A DNA stretch of 64,000 bases from Cognatitamlana onchidii (GTDB lineage Bacteria > Bacteroidota > Bacteroidia > Flavobacteriales > Flavobacteriaceae): assembly GCF_004804355.1 (NCBI RefSeq), contig NZ_SRWZ01000003.1, forward strand, positions 124,001-188,000, given 5' to 3'. The position numbers and the translations under genes are program-made. Below the pieces are notes generated by a model. That model was not told where the DNA came from and did not search any database. It saw only the letters and a program-made list of their open reading frames with translations. Below are positions 43,643-50,807 of the stretch, one piece after another (the first letter of the stretch is position 1; each line of letters opens with the position of its first letter).

Positions 43643-43951
43643 TTTATCTATGATATATAACCAACATTACCCTGTAAATATCCTATGAGATATTTTAATC
43701 CACAAAATTATTCTTTAAAGTGCTTCAAAAACACTACTAATTATATTAATAGCAACTCTCAATTTCTTTTTTTAATAACTGAAAGACGTGTTCTAATGCA
43801 TTTATATAAGCATTAGGACTAAATTATATGAAATTGAAAGTCTTTTAATAAAGTCAATAAAGAGAAGTAAATCAGTGAAATAGACATTTATTCTAACTTA
43901 GTTTTTTCACTCTCTATGATTTCAAAATAGTAAAATCCCTATATTTGAGGA
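43643..43951. other. 309-bp divergent spacer with a nested inverted repeat
   Basis: CTAATGC (43793... read as 43794-43799 core) pairs with GCATTAG (43810-43816) across a loop of about 10 nt. Outside it GAAAGAC and GTCTTT could extend the structure. It is not followed by a T run, so it is not an obvious terminator and may be an operator or RNA element. A TATATTTG promoter element lies at 43940-43947. No gene seen. Confidence 0.4.
43940..43947 (+). promoter_or_regulatory. -7 element right before the exosortase start
   Basis: TATATTTG matches TAnnTTTG exactly and ends only 4 bp before the ATG at 43952. Transcription from it would start at or within the start codon, giving a leaderless message, or the true promoter lies farther upstream. 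Confidence 0.4.
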
Positions 43952-44524
43952 ATGATCAAAACTAAAATTCTATTTAACGGGTTGAAAAACAGATTACCCC
44001 CTAGAACACGGAGTTTTCTCTTAAAAGGAACTGGGTTAGTCATTTTATGGAAAATTTTGCCAAAAATATTTACTATTGATTTATCATTTTTACATTTTCC
44101 GTTAACAAAGCATGTTGCAAATTTATCGGTTTTTACACTCAATTACTTTACCCCATTATCTGGATACTCAACTTCCAGAGACATCTTAAGCTCTAATTTT
44201 ATTCTTTCAAGAATATATCATCATGACAAATTTCTTCTAAATGTAGCTGACGGATGCAATGGTTTGAATTTATTTGCGCTATATATTGGTTTTATTCTTT
44301 TGATGCCTTCCAAATTTGGACGTAAAATAAAGTATATTTTAATTGGGGTAATTATAATTGATCTTATGAATATATTAAGGTCTTCAATACTTATTTATTT
44401 GTATGAATACCACAATGTATTCTTTGATTTTGCGCATCTCTATTTCTTCAGAGCACTTCTATATTCTTCTGTATTTTTGCTTTGGGTATACTTTACCAAA
44501 AAGATTAATGCAAAAAATAAATGA
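43952..44524 (+). CDS. exosortase/archaeosortase family protein
   Basis: This 190-residue integral membrane protein has about six helices and the exosortase triad: Cys102 in ADGCNGLNLFALYIGF, Arg143 in DLMNILRSSILIYL and His162 in FDFAHLYFFRALLY. Exosortases are membrane transpeptidases that cut C-terminal sorting signals such as PEP-CTERM; in Bacteroidetes several forms occur near EPS genes. At 190 residues it is at the short, minimal end of the family. No protein in the window shows an evident sorting signal, and no partner gene is adjacent. It is alone, divergent from CapK copy 2 and convergent to lrp. Confidence 0.85.
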   Translation: MIKTKILFNGLKNRLPPRTRSFLLKGTGLVILWKILPKIFTIDLSFLHFPLTKHVANLSVFTLNYFTPLSGYSTSRDILSSNFILSRIYHHDKFLLNVADGCNGLNLFALYIGFILLMPSKFGRKIKYILIGVIIIDLMNILRSSILIYLYEYHNVFFDFAHLYFFRALLYSSVFLLWVYFTKKINAKNK

Positions 44525-44636
44525 ATCTAGGTTTTACTTTAATAAAATGTATGTCACATTTACCTTTTGCTAGTAATTCCTTTTTAAAAATAACATTTCA
44601 AAAGCTGTTTAATTACTTCCAACTGTAAAGAGTATA

Positions 44637-44662
44637 AAAAAAGCCCATAAATGGGCTTTTAA
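44637..44662. terminator. terminator of the Lrp gene (usable on both strands)
   Basis: AAAAGCCCAT (44639-44648) pairs perfectly with ATGGGCTTTT (44651-44660). On the minus strand the stem is followed by a run of seven T, so it is mainly the lrp terminator. Confidence 0.85.
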
Positions 44663-44692
44663 TTTCTTTCAAATCAAGTAAACTTTTACAAC

Positions 44693-45175
44693 CTAGTTCA
44701 TCTCATTAAAAATAGAATGCATTAAACGCTTTTTATCATTAATACTTTCTTCTAATGATATCATAGTTTCTGTTCTATAAACCCCTTCTATATCATCCAA
44801 CAAGAATATAACTTCTTTAGCATGCTCTGTGCTTCTAGCTCTAATTTTACAAAAAATATTAAACTTACCAGTTGTAATATGGGCCACTGTAACATAGGCG
44901 ATTTCGTTAATACGCTCAAGTACAAATTTGGTTTGAGAGGTATTGTTTAAATAGACACCCACATATGCTATAAAGGAATAACCCAGTTTTTTGTAATCCA
45001 ACATCAGTGAAGATCCTCTTATAATTCCTGATTCCTCCATTTTTTTAACACGTACATGAACGGTACCTGCCGATATCAATAATTTTTTAGCGATGTCTGT
45101 AAATGGAATTCTTGTGTTATCAATTAACATGTCAAGAATTTGATGATCGATTTCGTCTAATTTAATTTTACCCAT
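44693..45175 (-). CDS. Lrp/AsnC family transcriptional regulator
   Basis: This 160-residue protein has the N-terminal winged helix-turn-helix (LDEIDHQILDMLIDNTRI, FTDIAKKLLISAGTVHVRVKKMEESG) and a C-terminal RAM/AsnC ligand-binding domain with GKFNIFCKIRARSTEHAKEVIFLLDD. Such proteins form octamers that respond to amino acids; in flavobacteria they often control amino acid catabolism. It is a single-gene unit with its own promoter element (45200-45207) and terminator (44637-44662). Its targets cannot be told. Confidence 0.93.
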   Translation of the reverse strand: MGKIKLDEIDHQILDMLIDNTRIPFTDIAKKLLISAGTVHVRVKKMEESGIIRGSSLMLDYKKLGYSFIAYVGVYLNNTSQTKFVLERINEIAYVTVAHITTGKFNIFCKIRARSTEHAKEVIFLLDDIEGVYRTETMISLEESINDKKRLMHSIFNEMN

Positions 45176-45199
45176 AATTAACTATTCTTAAATATCAAG

Positions 45200-45207
45200 C
45201 AAAATTA
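45200..45207 (-). promoter_or_regulatory. -7 promoter element of the Lrp gene
   Basis: The minus strand reads TAATTTTG, an exact TAnnTTTG match, 25 bp upstream of the ATG at 45175. Confidence 0.5.
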
Positions 45208-45254
45208 ATACATTTTCACTAAAAAAACCTTATTATTGATATGCTTTATTTCGA

Positions 45255-46391
45255 TTATAACAAGATTTTTTCATTATTCAATATTACGAAAACGTTTTCG
45301 TAATTAACTTTCAGCTCTTCTCCATTTTCACCACTAACCTCCGAGCCCTTTGCATCATATTCCTTGTGTCCATAAAAAGCATGTAACGATTCCACCTTAA
45401 CAATCACAGGAACAAACTCTAAAGAATCTGTGTTCAATTTTTCAGTATACTGAATACCAACATCAACTACATCGTCACCCATTTTGACATTTCTAATAAT
45501 AATATCTAAAAAACATTTTTCATTTTCTGGTATATTAAAATATTCTTTGTAAGCAGAGCCATCTACATTGTTTTTAGATATGTAGCATATTGATGTTAAA
45601 TAAGATATATAGATTAATTCACGAGTTACTTCACGGTCATAATCCCTATCATAATGCCCTGCTTCGAAAAGTATAGTGGGAACATTTTTGCTTTGAAATG
45701 TATCACCAACGCAGTTAATATTAAACGAATCATCATACACACCAACCTGATCTGGAATTATTTCTTGAAGTCGTTTATTCATTACATCAATAATTTCCAT
45801 AGCTTTTTTCCTTGTTAAGGTTACCGAGCATTCTTTATCTTGAGCGGGCGCTAAAAACGAAACCGTTGCTGATTTATTTACAGGTCCAGCACTGAAAATG
45901 GTTCGCTGCCCATGTAGGTTATAGCAAAAATGCGGTTTAAACCTTTCAAAAACCTCTTTTAAAACAAGGCTTTCTGGCTGACTTAAGTCCTGAGCATCTC
46001 TATTTAAGTCAACAGAGTTCGCGTTAACTCGTGTATAAGCCATAGCACCATCAGGGTTAAGAATAGGAATAATACACAGCTTGCAGTTATCTAAAACCTG
46101 AACAACATCTTGATTATCACTTAAAAGGGTATTAAGCAAATCAAAAATGGCCTTTGTGGTTGTAGATTCGTTTCCGTGCATTTGAGACCACATAAGAATC
46201 TTCTTTCTACCACTTCCAATCTCAATACTATGTATCGGGTTTCCTAACACAGATTTTCCAACCTGGTTAACAATTGTAAAAGACTTTAATTTTTCAATTA
46301 GAGGCGCAATGTGTTTATGCGTAATATACCTACCTGACAAACTCTCTTCTTTGTATTTTGAAAATAGAGTTCTAATTTCTTCCGTTTGCAT
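45255..46391 (-). CDS. M14 family zinc carboxypeptidase
   Basis: This 378-residue protein has zinc ligands H72 and E75 in SQMHGNESTTTKAI and H160 in YNLHGQRT; the substrate-carboxylate arginine lies in SVDLNRDAQDLSQPE (R131), and the catalytic glutamate is probably in TILFEAGHYDRD. It has no signal peptide, so it acts in the cytosol. The catalytic domain is followed by about 100 residues (from ENEKCFLDIIIRNVKMGDD) of an extra small domain. The promoter region is shared with the divergent XRE regulator and carries repeated operator-like sites. Substrate unknown. Confidence 0.88.
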   Translation of the reverse strand: MQTEEIRTLFSKYKEESLSGRYITHKHIAPLIEKLKSFTIVNQVGKSVLGNPIHSIEIGSGRKKILMWSQMHGNESTTTKAIFDLLNTLLSDNQDVVQVLDNCKLCIIPILNPDGAMAYTRVNANSVDLNRDAQDLSQPESLVLKEVFERFKPHFCYNLHGQRTIFSAGPVNKSATVSFLAPAQDKECSVTLTRKKAMEIIDVMNKRLQEIIPDQVGVYDDSFNINCVGDTFQSKNVPTILFEAGHYDRDYDREVTRELIYISYLTSICYISKNNVDGSAYKEYFNIPENEKCFLDIIIRNVKMGDDVVDVGIQYTEKLNTDSLEFVPVIVKVESLHAFYGHKEYDAKGSEVSGENGEELKVNYENVFVILNNEKILL

Positions 46392-46404
46392 GTTTCATGT
46401 TTAT

Positions 46405-46420
46405 TTTACAAATGTAAACA
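46405..46420. promoter_or_regulatory. operator-like site 1 containing a minus-strand -7 element
   Basis: TTTACAAATGTAAACA is a near-perfect inverted repeat (TTTACA-AA-TGTAAA). On the minus strand it contains TACATTTG, an exact TAnnTTTG element at 46416-46409, 18 bp upstream of the peptidase ATG. Confidence 0.6.
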
Positions 46421-46428
46421 ATTCAATA

Positions 46429-46444
46429 TTTACAAATGTAAACA
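46429..46444. promoter_or_regulatory. operator-like site 2, identical to site 1
   Basis: An exact second copy of the 16-base sequence at 46405, 24 bp away centre to centre, again containing TACATTTG on the minus strand. Confidence 0.6.
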
Positions 46445-46462
46445 CCAATTATCGGTGTAAAG

Positions 46463-46476
46463 TTTACGTTTGTATA
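46463..46476 (+). promoter_or_regulatory. operator-like site 3 (reverse orientation)
   Basis: TTTACGTTTGTATA is a variant of the reverse complement of site 1 (TTTACATTTGTAAA) and contains TACGTTTG, matching TAnnTTTG on the plus strand. Confidence 0.45.
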
Positions 46477-46641
46477 CCATTTAAACAAGTCCAGGTGTTG
46501 GTTTTTAACAATTTCTCAACGTTACTAATTATATATGTACAGTTAACTGATATTCAATATAATAAATATTTTTATTTAAACTTAATATTCACTATTAACA
46601 TAAAGGTTTAAATCATTATCAGTACACTTTAAAATATTAAT

Positions 46642-46655
46642 GTTACATTTGTATC
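46642..46655 (+). promoter_or_regulatory. operator-like site 4 and -7 element of the XRE gene
   Basis: GTTACATTTGTATC again carries the motif, with the exact -7 element TACATTTG at 46644-46651, 31 bp before the XRE ATG. A repressor bound here would block its own promoter. Confidence 0.55.
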
Positions 46656-46682
46656 AATTAATTCACAAAAGACTTGTTTACA

Positions 46683-47051
46683 ATGATAAACAACGAGGAT
46701 TTTAATAGAAGACTGCATAAAGTCATTAACTACTACGGAGAATCAGCCTCCTCTTTTGCTGAAAAAATTGGAGTTCAACGTTCCAGTATTTCGCACATCC
46801 TATCTGGGAGAAATAAACCTAGTTTAGATTTTATATTAAAAGTACTCTCTGCCTTTCCTGAGGTAGACTTATATTGGCTGTTTAATGGTAAAGGATCCTT
46901 CCCTTCAAAAACTGAAATGATTCAAGAAAACAAGATTACACAACCTCAGAAGGAAATCATTGAAGAGAAAAATACATCAATAAATTCAAAAGAGATTGAA
47001 CGGATAGTTATTTTTTATTCGGACGGTACTTTTGAAAACTTCAAAAATTAA
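46683..47051 (+). CDS. XRE-family helix-turn-helix transcriptional regulator
   Basis: This 122-residue protein has an N-terminal HTH_XRE domain (FNRRLHKVINYYGESASSFA, EKIGVQRSSISHILSGRNKP) followed by LDFILKVLSAFPEVDLYWLF, a common flavobacterial pattern. A polar linker and a short C-terminal segment ending ERIVIFYSDGTFENF follow. The start is ATG 46683; the TTG at 46674 would add MFT. Four related palindromic sites lie between it and the divergent M14 peptidase gene, one overlapping its own promoter, so autoregulation and control of the peptidase are likely (inference). No phage or plasmid genes are nearby. Confidence 0.88.
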   Translation: MINNEDFNRRLHKVINYYGESASSFAEKIGVQRSSISHILSGRNKPSLDFILKVLSAFPEVDLYWLFNGKGSFPSKTEMIQENKITQPQKEIIEEKNTSINSKEIERIVIFYSDGTFENFKN

Positions 47052-47064
47052 TCGTGGTATTTAG

Positions 47065-47072
47065 TAGCTTTG
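47065..47072 (+). promoter_or_regulatory. -7 promoter element for the gene at 47092
   Basis: TAGCTTTG is an exact TAnnTTTG match, 19 bp before the ATG at 47092, so this gene can be transcribed independently of the XRE gene. Confidence 0.55.
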
Positions 47073-47091
47073 CAAAATTAAAAGAAACGAC

Positions 47092-47460
47092 ATGCGATTC
47101 ACATACCTTCTACTTTTTTTATTCTTGCTTAATTGTTACGAATCTACTAGAAACTGTAAAGATTATAAATTAGGAACATACACGAGTGAAGTAATAATAA
47201 ACAACCAAATCTATAAATCTACTTTTACAAGAAGTAATACGATTCAAGTTGAAACTTATAACAATAAAATCGATTCTTCTCAATTAAGATGGATAAATGA
47301 TTGTGAGGTTATTTTTAAGACCATAAACCCCAAAAACATGGCAGAGCATAAAGATATTCACCTAAAAATACTTACTACTACAGATTCTTCATACACCTAT
47401 GAATATTCCTATGTTGGTGAAACAGTGAAACAAAAAGGTGTAGCATTTAAGGTAGATTAA
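47092..47460 (+). CDS. small secreted protein or lipoprotein of unknown function
   Basis: This 122-residue protein has an N-terminal hydrophobic signal ([13 protein letters not shown], with a weak lipobox at Cys15) and a domain with two cysteines near the start (NCYESTRNCKDYKLGTY), then LRWINDCEVIFKTINPKNMA and YEYSYVGETVKQKG. I recognise it as a conserved flavobacterial small protein sometimes given unrelated names in databases; no function is established. Asn before Cys is unusual for a lipobox, so it may instead be a periplasmic protein. The last 4 bp overlap the convergent gene at 47457. Confidence 0.7.
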   Translation: MRFTYLLLFLFLLNCYESTRNCKDYKLGTYTSEVIINNQIYKSTFTRSNTIQVETYNNKIDSSQLRWINDCEVIFKTINPKNMAEHKDIHLKILTTTDSSYTYEYSYVGETVKQKGVAFKVD

Positions 47461-47957
47461 TCAAAAGGATATAGAAAATATTCTACCAAGTTAAAAGTCA
47501 CTGTTCTATCCGGAGCTATCTCATAGGTAAGAAATATTTCACCCCAATATTCTCCGTCTGAAAAGTCGGCAATAATCCATTTATGGTTTAACAATTTGAC
47601 GGTATTAACCATCATTTTTCTTCCCTCGCTTGATGCATAAGGTACAATAGGGTGTTCTCCTTTTTTCTCGTTAGACTTATAAAGCTCATCTTTTATAAAA
47701 GGAATCAATTCAGACACATCGTATCCTTCTTCTTCAAAATAACTAATAGCATCTTCATTTCTACTTAAATTAAAATGAGAAACCTCTAAAATATCATTCT
47801 GCAAAATAGATACGGAATCCTTGTACTTAGAGAGTTGGGTTTTATAGCCTTCAAGTTTATGGTTCATACCCTCAAACACACGCTTAGCATTGATATATTG
47901 AAAAAGCACCAATAAAATGGTAAACACAAACAAATAGATAAATATTTTTTGCTTCAT
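47457..47957 (-). CDS. membrane-anchored protein of unknown function
   Basis: This 166-residue protein has one N-terminal helix (KIFIYLFVFTILLVLFQYI), a short coiled-coil-like stretch (GMNHKLEGYKTQLSKYKDSV) and a C-terminal soluble domain with VKLLNHKWIIADFSDGEYWG and EIFLTYEI. It lies 9 bp after the MBL-fold hydrolase gene and is probably cotranscribed with it. I do not recognise the family. The soluble domain is predicted to be periplasmic. Confidence 0.75.
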   Translation of the reverse strand: MKQKIFIYLFVFTILLVLFQYINAKRVFEGMNHKLEGYKTQLSKYKDSVSILQNDILEVSHFNLSRNEDAISYFEEEGYDVSELIPFIKDELYKSNEKKGEHPIVPYASSEGRKMMVNTVKLLNHKWIIADFSDGEYWGEIFLTYEIAPDRTVTFNLVEYFLYPFD

Positions 47958-47966
47958 TTTTGTAAT

Positions 47967-48728
47967 TTAAATTGTTATTTCTAATTCATCGTAGGCCAAG
48001 TATACATTTTTAGGAAGTTTTTTTTCAACCTCTTCATGAAACCCTAACAAGTGACTAATATGCGTTAAATAAGCCTTTTTGGGATTAACTTGTTTAATAA
48101 ACTGCAAGGCCTCATCAAGATTAAAATGTGATCTGTGAGGCTGTATGCGCAATGCATTAACCACTAAAACTTTAACACCATAAAGTTTACTTATCTCTTT
48201 GTTTTTTAAAGTTTTCATATCGGTTAAATAAGCAAAATCGTTAAACCTATAACCAAAAACTTGAAGCTTATCGTGTAAACCACTTATAGGTACAACCTGC
48301 ATATTCTTAATTTTAAATGGTTTGTTTTTTACTCGATTTACTACTACTGTTGGAGCCCCCGGATATTTGTTTTCAATTTGAAATATATAATCAAAGCGTC
48401 TTTTAAGTGTTTTTAGTACACGCTTATGGGCATAGATAGAAATATCGCCTTGCCTAAAATAAAAGGGTCTTATGTCGTCAAGGCCAAGAACATGATCTGA
48501 GTGCTCATGCGTAAAAATTATACCATCAATTCGTTTACATCCAGCACGCAGCATTTGATACCTGAAATCTGGACCGCAATCAATTACAAAGGTGTAGTTA
48601 TCCCACTCCACTAAAACAGAAACACGCAACCGCTTATCTTTAGGGTTTTTACTTAAGCAAACAGGATGGTCACTCCCAATAATAGGTATTCCTTGCGATG
48701 TCCCAGTACCAAGAAACGTAATTTTCAC
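47967..48728 (-). CDS. MBL-fold metallo-hydrolase (PhnP-like)
   Basis: This 253-residue metallo-beta-lactamase-fold hydrolase has VKITFLGTGTSQGIPIIGSD, FVIDCGPDFR, the metal motif FTHEHSDHVLGLDDIRP and the C-terminal YLTHISHLLG. It resembles PhnP-type cyclic phosphodiesterases and lipoate/octanoate-associated hydrolases; the substrate is not defined. The start is set at GTG 48728 because it gives the conserved VKITFLGTG N-terminus. A TAnnTTTG element on this strand (48754-48747) overlaps the alternative TTG at 48749, which would therefore not be transcribed in full. Confidence 0.87.
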   Translation of the reverse strand: MKITFLGTGTSQGIPIIGSDHPVCLSKNPKDKRLRVSVLVEWDNYTFVIDCGPDFRYQMLRAGCKRIDGIIFTHEHSDHVLGLDDIRPFYFRQGDISIYAHKRVLKTLKRRFDYIFQIENKYPGAPTVVVNRVKNKPFKIKNMQVVPISGLHDKLQVFGYRFNDFAYLTDMKTLKNKEISKLYGVKVLVVNALRIQPHRSHFNLDEALQFIKQVNPKKAYLTHISHLLGFHEEVEKKLPKNVYLAYDELEITI

Positions 48729-48746
48729 AATTCCGCAATTTTTAAT

Positions 48747-48754
48747 CAAAAGTA
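48747..48754 (-). promoter_or_regulatory. -7 promoter element of the MBL-hydrolase operon
   Basis: The minus strand reads TACTTTTG, exact TAnnTTTG, 18 bp upstream of the GTG start at 48728. Confidence 0.55.
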
Positions 48755-48821
48755 AGCTTATTTTTTCGTTTGAAATAGTTATTTAATATCTTTACTCTTT
48801 CTTGAATTTAACCAGATACGA

Positions 48822-50288
48822 ATGGAAATTACTATAACTGGAGACAAGGAGTTTGATGATATTCCTTCTTTAAAGTCGAAAGCACTTCGCATAAATCTCA
48901 ACCAAAATATTTATGGATCTTTTGCCGAAATTGGTGCTGGACAAGAAACTTGTCGACATTTTTTCAGGGCTGGTGGTGCTTCTGGAACAATAGCCAAAGC
49001 CATGTCTGCCTATGATAAAGATTTTAGTGATGCCATTTATGGTGCTGAAGATGATGGGAGGTATGTTACGGAAGCGCGACTAAGAAAAATGTTAACACAC
49101 GAAATGGATTTGATGGAAAATCGATTAACGCGTGAAAAAAATCCAGACAAAATCTTTTTTACCTATGCTAATACTGTTGCAACTATAGATTTTGCAAAGC
49201 AGTTTAAAGGGCATGGATGGGTAGGTATTAAATATCAAGTAGAATCTCATGGAGATTATAACGAGATCATCTTACATCTAAGATTTAAAGAAACAGATGC
49301 TAGGTTACAGCAAGAAACACTTGGGGTGCTTGGCACAAATTTGATTTATGGTGCTTTCTACAAATATAATGAGCCAAAAAAATTGCTCCGCTACCTTTAT
49401 GACCACTTAGATAAGGATCAGGTTGAAATTGATACTATTAATTTTTCTGGCCCTGTATTTCAGAATGTTGATAACAGATTGATGAGCTTACAGCTTGTTA
49501 AAAATGGCATGACAGATGCGGTAATGTTTGGTCCAGATGGTACTAATGTCTTGCCTGCAAAAGTATTTTACAAGAAAAATATCCTTGCGCTAAGAGGAAG
49601 TTTTAGACCTGTTACCAAAGTGAATATGGAAATGTATGAGAAATCATATAATATGTTCATTAAAGAAAATAAAGTTGACGAAAAGAAAACAGTAGTTGTT
49701 TTTGAAATCACTTTGTCGAACTTAAGGTCTGAAGGTAAAATAGATGAGCAAGACTTTATTGATAGAGCTGATTTGTTATGCTCGTTAGGGCATTCAGTAA
49801 TGATTTCCAATTTCCAGGAATACTTTAAAGTTGTTGAATATTTTTCAAACTATACAAAAGCAAGAATGGGACTCGCTATGGGCGTGAGCAATCTAGTAGA
49901 TATTTTTGATGAAAAATATTATAGACATATTAGCGGAGGGATTTTAGAAGCCTTTGGAAAATTGTTTTTCAAAGATTTAAAAGTGTATTTATATCCTATG
50001 CTAGATCCAGAAACTGGAGAGCTCATAACTAGTGAAAACTTAAAAGTTTATCCTAGAATGAAAGAGCTTTACAAGTTTTTTAAATACAATGGAAAAGTAA
50101 TCGATATTACCGACTACGATGAAAGCATTATGAATATTTTCTCTCGAGAAATACTTAGAATGATTGGTAGCGGTGAACGCGGTTGGGAAGAAATGGTTCC
50201 TGATGGCACGGCAGATTTAATAAAGGACTATAGGTTATTTGGGTACACAAGAAAACCTCTAACCCTTAGTACTAGGCGAAAAAAATAA
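48822..50288 (+). CDS. large conserved cytosolic protein of unknown function
   Basis: This 488-residue protein has no signal peptide or membrane helix. Distinct segments are INLNQNIYGSFAEIGAGQET, CRHFFRAGGASGTIAKAMSAY, GHGWVGIKYQVE, DAVMFGPDGTNVLPAKVFYK, HSVMISNFQEYFKVVEY, MGLAMGVSNLVDIFDEKYY and GGILEAFGKLFFKDLKVYLY. I recall close homologues across bacteria, sometimes mislabelled (for example as TonB-dependent receptor or nucleotidyltransferase); sequence offers no support for those names. The paired glycine-rich and aromatic motifs suggest an enzyme. It is transcribed alone with a near-match -7 element (TATCTTTA, 48787-48794) and ends in a strong terminator. Confidence 0.75.
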   Translation: MEITITGDKEFDDIPSLKSKALRINLNQNIYGSFAEIGAGQETCRHFFRAGGASGTIAKAMSAYDKDFSDAIYGAEDDGRYVTEARLRKMLTHEMDLMENRLTREKNPDKIFFTYANTVATIDFAKQFKGHGWVGIKYQVESHGDYNEIILHLRFKETDARLQQETLGVLGTNLIYGAFYKYNEPKKLLRYLYDHLDKDQVEIDTINFSGPVFQNVDNRLMSLQLVKNGMTDAVMFGPDGTNVLPAKVFYKKNILALRGSFRPVTKVNMEMYEKSYNMFIKENKVDEKKTVVVFEITLSNLRSEGKIDEQDFIDRADLLCSLGHSVMISNFQEYFKVVEYFSNYTKARMGLAMGVSNLVDIFDEKYYRHISGGILEAFGKLFFKDLKVYLYPMLDPETGELITSENLKVYPRMKELYKFFKYNGKVIDITDYDESIMNIFSREILRMIGSGERGWEEMVPDGTADLIKDYRLFGYTRKPLTLSTRRKK

Positions 50289-50321
50289 AAAAAAGCGGTA
50301 ATTTAATTACCGCTTTTTTTT
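50287..50321. terminator. bidirectional terminator between 48822 gene and bcp
   Basis: GCGGTAATT (50295-50303) pairs with AATTACCGC (50305-50313), flanked by eight A on the left and eight T on the right, so the stem can extend further. It overlaps the last bases of the bcp stop codon. Confidence 0.85.
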
Positions 50322-50772
50322 ACTCTAATATTTGTGCAGCGTGCTCTTTGGTTTTCACCTTGCTAATTACCCTTTCAACAATGCCATTTTCGTCAATTAA
50401 AAATGTGGTTCTGTGAATACCATCATATTCTTTACCCATAAACTTTTTTGGGCCCCAAACTCCAAACGTATTTATTACAGTTTTGTCTTCATCTGCTAAA
50501 AGTGGAAATGGAAACTCATATTTCTCTTTAAAATTTAACTGGCGCTTTTTAGAATCTGCACTAACCCCCAATAGTTCATAGCCTTGATCTTTTAAAGCTT
50601 GATAATTATCTCTTAAATTACAGGCCTCTACAGTACATCCGGGCGTACTTGCTTTTGGGTAGAAAAAAACAACTAATTTTTTTCCTTTAAAATCACTTAA
50701 AGATACGGTATTGCCCTGCTCATCCACCGAAGTGAAATTAGGTACTGCGTCACCTTGTTTTAACGTTTTCAT
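50320..50772 (-). CDS. bcp: thioredoxin-dependent thiol peroxidase (BCP/PrxQ)
   Basis: This 150-residue peroxiredoxin reduces hydrogen and organic peroxides using thioredoxin. The active site FYPKASTPGCTVEACNLRDN holds the peroxidatic Cys46 and the resolving Cys51 five residues later, typical of PrxQ. The downstream arginine is probably in GIHRTTFLID. ATG 50772 is used; an in-frame TTG at 50796 lies next to the -7 element and would extend the protein atypically. It is divergent from nth with 35 bp between start codons. Confidence 0.94.
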   Translation of the reverse strand: MKTLKQGDAVPNFTSVDEQGNTVSLSDFKGKKLVVFFYPKASTPGCTVEACNLRDNYQALKDQGYELLGVSADSKKRQLNFKEKYEFPFPLLADEDKTVINTFGVWGPKKFMGKEYDGIHRTTFLIDENGIVERVISKVKTKEHAAQILE

Positions 50773-50793
50773 AGTATTAACTTTGATTTTTAA

Positions 50794-50801
50794 CAAAAGT
50801 A
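50794..50801 (-). promoter_or_regulatory. -7 promoter element of bcp
   Basis: The minus strand reads TACTTTTG, exact TAnnTTTG, 21 bp upstream of the bcp ATG. Confidence 0.55.
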
Positions 50802-50807
50802 CGATTT

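Noticed and set aside
46683-47051. Prophage or plasmid repressor
   Set aside because: No phage, plasmid or toxin genes lie nearby; neighbours are chromosomal housekeeping genes.
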